From contig URUC01000049.1 of the NCBI GenBank assembly GCA_900550965.1, positions 1-15,310 on the forward strand: DNA of 15,310 nucleotides, given 5' to 3'. This document shows, one piece after another, positions 11,394 to 15,310 of the stretch. The DNA comes from an uncultured Collinsella sp. Lineage in GTDB: Bacteria > Actinomycetota > Coriobacteriia > Coriobacteriales > Coriobacteriaceae. The notes beneath the pieces are model-generated. The model saw nothing but the letters and a program-made list of their open reading frames with translations. It did no database searches and had not been told where the DNA came from. Positions within the stretch are counted from its first letter, which is position 1, and the number at the start of each line of letters is the position of its first letter. Position numbers and translations under genes: made by a program.

Positions 11394-12783
11394 ACTCCTC
11401 GGCATGTGCCCCATCAAGCTCATAGAACTTGGTGGATGCCGGCAGGAACATCAGGTCGACGTCGCCGATCGGGCCCGAACGGTTCTTGGCCACGACGATA
11501 CGCGTAACGCCCTCGTCGGGTCGATCGTCGCGCGAGGCTTCGGCCTCGTCGGCGGAGCGGTCCAAGAACATAACGATATCGGCGTCCTGCTCGATGGAGC
11601 CCGATTCACGAAGGTCGGAAAGCTGCGGGCGCTTGCCGGTACGGGATTCGACCTGACGCGAGAGCTGCGACAGCGCGATGAGCGGGATCTTGAGTTCCTT
11701 GGCCATGATCTTCAGACCACGCGACATCTCGGAGACCTCGACGGTACGGCTCTCGGAGCGGCGTCCCGGCGGAGGACTCACCAGCTGCAGGTAGTCCAGG
11801 ATGATGATGGCCTTCTCCTTGTTGTGGAGCATGCGGCGGCTCTTGGCGCGAATCTCGGTCACTGTGGTGCCGGGCGTATCGTCAATCAGAATATCGAGCT
11901 TGGACAAGGTCTGCGTGGCCTCGTTGATATTGGCCCACTGCTCGGGGCTAATGCGGCCCATGCGGAAGTCACTGATCGAAATCATGGCGTAGGCGCAAAT
12001 CAGACGCTGGGCAATTTCCTTGCCCGACATCTCCAGCGAGAAGAAGCCGACGGTATAACCGGCCGCGGCAGCGTTGAGCGCCAGATTCAGGGCGAACGAC
12101 GTCTTACCCACAGCAGGGCGGGCGCCGATGATGATGAGCTGGCCCTCGCGAAAACCCATGAGCATGCGGTCGAGTGACGGGAAGCCCGTGGGCACTCCCG
12201 CAGCCTGGCCACCGGCCTGGCACACTTCCTCGGCCTCGTTATAGGCCTCGACCATAAACTCGGTCAGCGTCTTGTAGCTCGACTTGACCTCGCGTGCCGT
12301 GACCTTGAGCAGCTTGCTCTCGGCCAGCTCCACGACCTCTTTGGTATCGGTGGGAGCGTTATAGGCCAGCGCGTTGATCTCGTTGGTGGCGCCGATCAGC
12401 TCACGCAGCATCGAATCGCGGCGAACGATAGCGGCATGGTGCTGCCAGTTGACGAGCGACAGGGTCTGACCCATCAACTCCAAAATGTAGGCCTCGCCGC
12501 CCACGGCATCAAGCTTGTTGATGCTTCGCAGGTAATCGATCAGCGAGATGGAGTCGATGGGAATGCGGCTGTTGTACATATCGACCATCGCGGTATAGAT
12601 GGTCTTATGAATGGGCCGGTAGAAGTCATCGGGCTGCAGCTCGACCTGGGCCTCTTCGACCACCTCGGGCGATAGCAGCATAGCGGCCAGTACATTGGCC
12701 TCTGCATCTTGGTTTTGGGGAAGACCCAACTTGGAGCCGCGGTCCTCAACCGTCAGCCCGGTCTCCCTATCGTCATATGCCAT
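11392..12783 (-). CDS. dnaB: Replicative DNA helicase
   Basis: This is the 463-residue hexameric 5'-3' helicase of the replication fork. The N-terminal primase-interacting domain runs about 20-160 (LPQNQDAEANVLAAML, DDFYRPIHKTIY, DAVGGEAYI). The RecA-like motor has Walker A GARPAVGKTS (220-229), FSLEMSGKEIAQRL, Walker B IIILDYLQL (326-334), and DLRESGSIEQDADIVMFLDR (390-409). No intein interrupts it. Of three close ATGs I chose the third (MAYDD) because GAGG lies 7 bases before it, while the first, four codons earlier, has no ribosome site. The upstream neighbour is rplI, in the widely conserved rpsF-ssb-rpsR-rplI-dnaB order. A strong terminator separates rplI and dnaB, so dnaB should have its own promoter within 12784-12936. 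Confidence 0.97.
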   Translation of the reverse strand: MAYDDRETGLTVEDRGSKLGLPQNQDAEANVLAAMLLSPEVVEEAQVELQPDDFYRPIHKTIYTAMVDMYNSRIPIDSISLIDYLRSINKLDAVGGEAYILELMGQTLSLVNWQHHAAIVRRDSMLRELIGATNEINALAYNAPTDTKEVVELAESKLLKVTAREVKSSYKTLTEFMVEAYNEAEEVCQAGGQAAGVPTGFPSLDRMLMGFREGQLIIIGARPAVGKTSFALNLALNAAAAGYTVGFFSLEMSGKEIAQRLICAYAMISISDFRMGRISPEQWANINEATQTLSKLDILIDDTPGTTVTEIRAKSRRMLHNKEKAIIILDYLQLVSPPPGRRSESRTVEVSEMSRGLKIMAKELKIPLIALSQLSRQVESRTGKRPQLSDLRESGSIEQDADIVMFLDRSADEAEASRDDRPDEGVTRIVVAKNRSGPIGDVDLMFLPASTKFYELDGAHAEE

Positions 12784-12884
12784 GAGCATCCTCATTCATA
12801 TCGCTTGCGAGCATCCATAGTATCAGCCACGGTCCCAAAACGCGCCGCGCGCCGCCAATCATCACCGAACCAAACGGATGAACG

Positions 12885-12900
12885 GTCCTGTATATAGGAC
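12885..12900. repeat. Near-palindrome upstream of dnaB
   Basis: The 16 bases GTCCTGTATATAGGAC form an inverted repeat with 5-bp arms (GTCCT/AGGAC) and a near-symmetric TATA centre. It is flanked by wider GAACG (12880-12884) and CGTTC (12911-12915). It lies about 100 bases before the dnaB start and could be an operator. The TATATA in its centre could also act as a -10 on the minus strand, though without a good -35. I do not recognise it as a LexA or other known site. Confidence 0.4.
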
Positions 12901-12936
12901 TTCGACGCAACGTTCACCATGACACTCACTCAGCGC

Positions 12937-12975
12937 AAAAAACAAAAGGGCGCCCTGGTTTCCCAGAGCGCCCTT
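12937..12975 (-). terminator. Strong intrinsic terminator after rplI
   Basis: On the minus strand a 13-bp stem with one G-U pair (12963-12975 with 12946-12958; arm AAGGGCGCTCTGG) is closed by a GAAA tetraloop. It is followed by TTTTGTTTTTT. It lies 32 bases after the rplI stop and ends the rpsF-ssb-rpsR-rplI unit. Confidence 0.95.
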
Positions 12976-13007
12976 CTTAGAACAAGATTGTTGCGTTGCA
13001 GCAAATG

Positions 13008-13547
13008 CTACTCGGCAGCAGCCTCAGTCTCGACCTCGGCGGTCTCGGCCTCGGCGACCTCAGCGGCCTCCTCGACCTCAGCCTCGGCAGCGAGCTCCTC
13101 GGCGGTAACGCCGACGAGAACGACAACCTCGGCCTTGATCTCGCGGTACAGCGAGATGGCAACGGTGTGGGCACCGGCAACCTTGATGGGCTTACCGAGC
13201 TCGACGCGCTTGCGGTCGATGTCCATACCGAGCTGAGCCTTGATGGCGTCAGCGATCATAGCGGCGGTAACGGAGCCAAAGAGGATGCCCTCGTCGCCGA
13301 CCTTGACGTCAACGGTGACCGTCTTGCCCTCAAAGGCAGCCTTGGTCTCGTTGGCGGTAGCCAGACGGACGGCCTCGCGCTTGGCGATGTTGTTGCGACG
13401 CTCGTCAAGCTGCTTGAGGTTGCCCTTGGTGGCGGCAACAGCGAGCTTCTTGGGGAACAGGAAGTTCTCAGCGTAACCCTGAGCGACCTCTACGACGTCA
13501 CCCTCGCCGCCCTTGCCCTTGATCTCATCGAGAAGAATAACCTTCAT
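13008..13547 (-). CDS. rplI: 50S ribosomal protein bL9
   Basis: This 179-residue large-subunit protein binds 23S rRNA near the L1 stalk. The N-terminal domain is canonical (MKVILLDEIKGKGGEGDVVEVAQGYAENFLFPKKLA, 1-36). The connecting helix (about 40-75) and C-terminal domain (to about 148) follow. Residues 149-179 form an extra tail made almost only of Ala, Glu, Val and Thr (AEELAAEAEVEEAAEVAEAE...), beyond the usual ~149-residue length. The ATG has GGGAGA 6 bases upstream and follows rpsR by 15 bases. It is the last gene before the terminator. Confidence 0.96.
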   Translation of the reverse strand: MKVILLDEIKGKGGEGDVVEVAQGYAENFLFPKKLAVAATKGNLKQLDERRNNIAKREAVRLATANETKAAFEGKTVTVDVKVGDEGILFGSVTAAMIADAIKAQLGMDIDRKRVELGKPIKVAGAHTVAISLYREIKAEVVVLVGVTAEELAAEAEVEEAAEVAEAETAEVETEAAAE

Positions 13548-13562
13548 GATGCGTCTCCCTTC

Positions 13563-13829
13563 TTAGCCGCGATCGCGGTTGCCACGAGAGGAAACCACGG
13601 GGACGGTGTACGGCAGGAGAGCCATCTCGCGGGCGCGCTTGATGGCGTTGGCGATGTCATGCTGATGCTGCGTGCAAGCGCCAGTGACGCGACGGGGCTT
13701 GATCTTGCCACGGTCGGTCATGTACTTACGGAGAAGCTGAGTGTCCTTATAGTCGATGAACTCAGTGTTCTCCTTGCAGAACTGGCAGTACTTACGACGC
13801 GGCTGACGTGCAGAAAAATCATTAGCCAT
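13563..13829 (-). CDS. rpsR: 30S ribosomal protein bS18
   Basis: This 88-residue small-subunit protein pairs with bS6 on 16S rRNA. The conserved core is RKYCQFCKENTEFIDYKDTQLLRKYMTDRGKIKPRRVTG, then CTQHQHDIANAIKRAREMALLPY. Cys15, Cys18, Cys52 and His55 are consistent with the zinc-binding form of the protein. Its partner bS6 is encoded two genes upstream and rplI begins 15 bases downstream. AAAGG stands about 9 bases before the ATG. Confidence 0.97.
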   Translation of the reverse strand: MANDFSARQPRRKYCQFCKENTEFIDYKDTQLLRKYMTDRGKIKPRRVTGACTQHQHDIANAIKRAREMALLPYTVPVVSSRGNRDRG

Positions 13830-13853
13830 GTCAAAATACCTTTCATTTGGCTA

Positions 13854-13869
13854 CTTCGGCGAACCGAAG
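13854..13869 (-). repeat. UUCG-capped hairpin between ssb and rpsR
   Basis: On the transcript strand CTTCGG-TTCG-CCGAAG forms a 6-bp stem with a stable UUCG tetraloop, in the 72-base gap between the ssb stop and rpsR. No T-run follows, so it is not an intrinsic terminator. It may affect RNA stability or rpsR translation. It starts 24 bases before the rpsR ATG, on the transcript. Confidence 0.55.
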
Positions 13870-13901
13870 CCGCCTCTCACTCAAAAATAGGTGAACAACC
13901 C

Positions 13902-14354
13902 TTAGAACGGGATGTCCTCATCGTAGACGTCGACCGCGGGCGGCGTAGCCACCGGTGCGGCAGGACGTGCTGCGGGCGCGGGAGCTGCGGGGGCGTAACC
14001 GCCCTGATCGTAGCCGCCCTGGCCACCACGGGAGCTCATAAACTCGATCTCATCGACGATGACCTCAAGCTTGCTCCGGCGCTGACCGTCGCGCTCCCAA
14101 GAGCTGTAGCGCAGCTTGCCCTCGATCGCGACCTTGTTTCCCTTTGCCAGGAAACGGCTCACGGCCTCGGCGCGGGTGCCGAACATGGTGCAGTCGACAA
14201 AGTTGGGATAGTCCTCCCACTCGCCAGTCTGCGCGTTGCGGCGACGATCGTTCACGGCGACGCCAAAGGACAGAACCTGGGTTCCGCCGGCGGTGGCGCG
14301 CAGCTCGGGATCGCGGGTGAGGTTACCGGTGATGTTCACTCGATTGATGCTCAT
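13902..14354 (-). CDS. ssb: Single-stranded DNA-binding protein
   Basis: This 150-residue protein coats single-stranded DNA in replication and repair. The OB-fold domain covers about 1-105 (SINRVNITGNLTRDPELRAT, FVDCTMFGTRAEAVSRFLAKGNKVAIEGKLRYSSW, KLEVIVDEIEF). A flexible Gly/Gln then Ala/Pro-rich linker (about 108-140) leads to the acidic tip DEDIPF that binds partner proteins. The ATG is the only reasonable start. Its GAGG is about 12 bases away, further than ideal. The gene lies between rpsF and rpsR, as in most bacteria with this cluster. Confidence 0.97.
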   Translation of the reverse strand: MSINRVNITGNLTRDPELRATAGGTQVLSFGVAVNDRRRNAQTGEWEDYPNFVDCTMFGTRAEAVSRFLAKGNKVAIEGKLRYSSWERDGQRRSKLEVIVDEIEFMSSRGGQGGYDQGGYAPAAPAPAARPAAPVATPPAVDVYDEDIPF

Positions 14355-14402
14355 AACTCACTACTTCCTCTTGGGGCACAAGCCCAGTCCAAAACGACAG
14401 TC

Positions 14403-14696
14403 TTACTCCTGGTCGTCGCGACGGACGATCATGTGGCGGACCACAGCGTCGGTGATGCGCAGGACGCGATCAAGCTCGGCGATCTGGGTAGGATCTGCGT
14501 GGAAGTTGATGAGGGTGTAGTCACCATCGGTGAGGTCGTTGATCTCGTAGGCGAGCTTGCGCTTGCCCCACTCGTCAACGGAGTCGACCTTGCCAGCGCC
14601 CTCAGCGATCGTGGTATCGATACGCTTCATAACAGCGAGACGAGTCTCGGGGTCGAGCGACGGGTCAACAAAGAACAGCAGTTCATAAGCCTTCAT
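14403..14696 (-). CDS. rpsF: 30S ribosomal protein bS6
   Basis: This 97-residue small-subunit protein forms a heterodimer with bS18. The sequence is canonical: MKAYELLFFVDPSLDPE, VDSVDEWGKRKLAYEINDLTDGDYTLINFHADP, ELDRVLRITDAVVRHMIVRRD. The start is fixed by a perfect anti-16S match, AGGAGGTGA, 4 bases upstream. A longer frame reaching 14768 crosses the leader hairpin and has no homology. It is the first gene of the rpsF-ssb-rpsR-rplI unit, with a candidate promoter about 70 bases upstream. Confidence 0.97.
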   Translation of the reverse strand: MKAYELLFFVDPSLDPETRLAVMKRIDTTIAEGAGKVDSVDEWGKRKLAYEINDLTDGDYTLINFHADPTQIAELDRVLRITDAVVRHMIVRRDDQE

Positions 14697-14700
14697 ATTG

Positions 14701-14709
14701 TCACCTCCT
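14701..14709 (-). promoter_or_regulatory. Very strong ribosome binding site of rpsF
   Basis: AGGAGGTGA on the minus strand complements nine bases of the usual 16S 3' end and stands 4 bases before the ATG. It settles the start and fits a highly expressed ribosomal protein gene. Confidence 0.85.
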
Positions 14710-14722
14710 CTGGGCAAATGTG

Positions 14723-14751
14723 GCTTCAGGTCGTGAAGGTGCGCCTGAAGC
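14723..14751 (-). promoter_or_regulatory. Leader hairpin of rpsF
   Basis: A perfect 8-bp inverted repeat (14723-14730 with 14744-14751; arm GCTTCAGG) has a 13-base loop CGCACCTTCACGA on the transcript. It lies between the predicted transcription start and the ribosome site. No T-run follows. The bS6:bS18 complex is known to bind a structured leader of rpsF in many bacteria. The CCG element expected from that motif is not evident here, so assignment to it is tentative. Confidence 0.5.
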
Positions 14752-14767
14752 AGGAAAAGACTTGGCA

Positions 14768-14796
14768 ATAATATCTTTCAACCTCCCAGGCCGCAA
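14768..14796 (-). promoter_or_regulatory. Candidate promoter of the rpsF unit
   Basis: On the minus strand, -35 TTGCGG (plus 14791-14796) and -10 TATTAT (plus 14768-14773) are separated by 17 bases. Transcription would start near 14760, giving a leader of about 65 bases that includes the hairpin. The -10 is 5 of 6 to consensus. The -35 matches only its first three bases. Confidence 0.5.
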
Positions 14797-14895
14797 GAAT
14801 ATGCAGCTACAACCTCATGACCTCCACATATGTCCATACTCACACGGCGTTTCATGCACATTCCAACCAAATGCTGACCAAAAGCTTGACGGACC

Positions 14896-14925
14896 TGTGG
14901 ACAAGATACGGTGCCGTGGGGACAA
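14896..14925 (-). promoter_or_regulatory. Two DnaA-box-like 9-mers
   Basis: On the minus strand TTGTCCACA (14896-14904) equals the actinobacterial (Streptomyces-type) DnaA box. TTGTCCCCA (14917-14925) differs from it by one base. They have the same orientation and are 21 bases apart. A weaker TCATGCACA on the plus strand is at 14852-14860. Two good boxes are fewer than a typical origin has. Confidence 0.4.
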
Positions 14926-15114
14926 GCCAAGCCAAGCCGCAGGTCAACGGGCACAAGGCTGTGGTCGCGAAATGCATACCAGTGGTCTACGGCACCACCC
15001 AAAGATTTTTAAATTCATTGCCAAGTCGCTTATGAATACCCCTTTTGAACAATTGAGTTGATCAACCACGCTGGTCGGAAGCCGTTTTTTTGGCACCTCA
15101 AACCCCACTGCAAC

Positions 15115-15132
15115 GCCAAGCGTGGCCAAGCG
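15115..15132. repeat. Direct repeat GCCAAGCG, 10-base period
   Basis: GCCAAGCG occurs at 15115-15122 and 15125-15132, one helical turn apart. It lies just upstream of an A/T-rich stretch and the tRNA-Ser promoter. It belongs to a wider set of GCCAAG/CTTGGC hexamers in this gap. Confidence 0.6.
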
Positions 15133-15156
15133 TTTTAAAAAATGCCAACTTTTCTG

Positions 15157-15185
15157 TTTGCACTTTGCGATTCCTCGTGTATACT
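15157..15185 (+). promoter_or_regulatory. Promoter of tRNA-Ser
   Basis: The -35 TTTGCA (15157-15162; TTGCAC one base on is an alternative) and -10 TATACT (15180-15185) are separated by 17 bases. Transcription would start near 15192, about ten bases before the mature tRNA. Confidence 0.65.
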
Positions 15186-15201
15186 GACTTTCGCATTTAA
15201 C

Positions 15202-15292
15202 GGAGAGTTGTCCGAGTGGCCGAAGGAGCACGATTGGAAATCGTGTAGGCGTCAAAAGCGTCTCCAGGGTTCAAATCCCTGACTCTCCGCCA
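15202..15292 (+). tRNA. tRNA-Ser (GGA anticodon)
   Basis: This is a class II tRNA. The acceptor stem GGAGAGT (15202-15208) pairs with ACTCTCC (15282-15288). Discriminator G15289 and an encoded CCA (15290-15292) follow. The anticodon stem is CACGA/TCGTG around the loop TTGGAAA, giving anticodon GGA at 15236-15238 (reads UCC/UCU). A long variable arm rich in GGCG/CGTC and a T arm CAGGG-TTCAAAT-CCCTG are both present. It diverges from the rpsF unit. The window ends 18 bases later with no terminator visible. Confidence 0.97.
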
Positions 15293-15310
15293 GTTAATTC
15301 CAAAGCAGGC

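Larger units (their letters stand above)
14697..15201. other. 505-base non-coding gap between rpsF and tRNA-Ser
   Basis: I see no credible protein gene here: the short open frames have no ribosome sites or recognisable products. The gap holds the rpsF promoter and leader on one side and the tRNA promoter on the other. Between them are an exact TTGTCCACA (minus strand, 14896-14904) and a TTGTCCCCA (14917-14925), both DnaA-box-like. Three tandem AAGCC (14924-14938) and scattered GCCAAG hexamers are also present. Further elements are the inverted repeat ATTCAT (15013-15018)/ATGAAT (15032-15037) and the palindrome GTTGATCAAC (15057-15066). It may be a regulatory or replication-related region; its function is not established. 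Confidence 0.55.

Noticed and set aside
14697..14768. 24-residue N-terminal extension of bS6
   Set aside because: It would translate the leader hairpin and the Shine-Dalgarno sequence. MKAYELLFFVDP is the family start.
12996..14771. A 591-codon plus-strand open frame running across rplI, rpsR, ssb, rpsF and their gaps
   Set aside because: It is striking because it also crosses intergenic gaps. However, its translation is only the mirror of the four genes, it has no ribosome site, and the terminator and promoters fit the minus-strand genes.
14976..15012. Possible small RNA end: GTGGT-CTACGGC-ACCAC hairpin followed by A/T-rich DNA
   Set aside because: The stem is 5 bp with the T-run several bases away. 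No promoter for a small RNA was found, and it does not resemble SRP RNA, 6S or RNase P RNA.
15070..15094. Possible plus-strand terminator (short CGG/CCG stem with TTTTTTT)
   Set aside because: The stem is only about 3 bp and there is no plus-strand gene upstream to terminate. The T-run is more likely part of the A/T-rich regulatory DNA.
14944..15255. 103-residue minus-strand open frame in the gap and over the tRNA
   Set aside because: It runs through the tRNA-Ser gene and its promoter, lacks a ribosome site and resembles no protein I know.

Overview
The window reads as a chromosomal core region of a GC-rich actinobacterium-like organism. My best guess is the Coriobacteriia (Collinsella or a close relative). 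This rests on protein character, heavy G/C third positions, the rpsF-ssb-rpsR-rplI-dnaB order, an SSB ending DEDIPF and a tRNA gene with an encoded CCA end. It is an inference, not a database result. I see no prophage, insertion sequence, CRISPR array or obviously transferred DNA.

There are twelve protein genes, all on the minus strand, and one tRNA gene on the plus strand at the right edge. Read in the direction of transcription (right to left), the first unit is rpsF-ssb-rpsR-rplI: ribosomal protein bS6, single-strand binding protein, bS18 and bL9. It ends at a very strong intrinsic terminator. dnaB (replicative helicase) follows, then purA with its own candidate promoter and a hairpin after its stop. 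Next come purD (TTG start) and a NUDIX hydrolase, followed by a hairpin. A half-size ABC exporter and an unrecognised single-pass membrane protein form a tight pair ended by a good terminator. Last is carA-carB, the pyrimidine/arginine entry enzyme carbamoyl-phosphate synthetase.

The window therefore combines replication and translation (rpsF to dnaB), purine synthesis (purA converts IMP toward AMP; purD is the second step of the de novo path) and carbamoyl-phosphate synthesis. A probable ADP-ribose/nucleotide housekeeping enzyme and an exporter of unknown substrate lie between them.

The most interesting non-coding signals are these. (1) An RNA hairpin directly before the carA ribosome binding site matches the core of the PyrR-binding loop, which suggests translational repression of carAB by PyrR. 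(2) The roughly 500-base gap between rpsF and the divergent tRNA-Ser gene holds DnaA-box-like 9-mers and six copies of the hexamer GCCAAG/CTTGGC. (3) There is a leader hairpin before rpsF and a UUCG-capped hairpin between ssb and rpsR. Among the proteins, CarA has about 37 extra residues within its glutaminase domain, and bL9 has a 31-residue Ala/Glu-rich tail.
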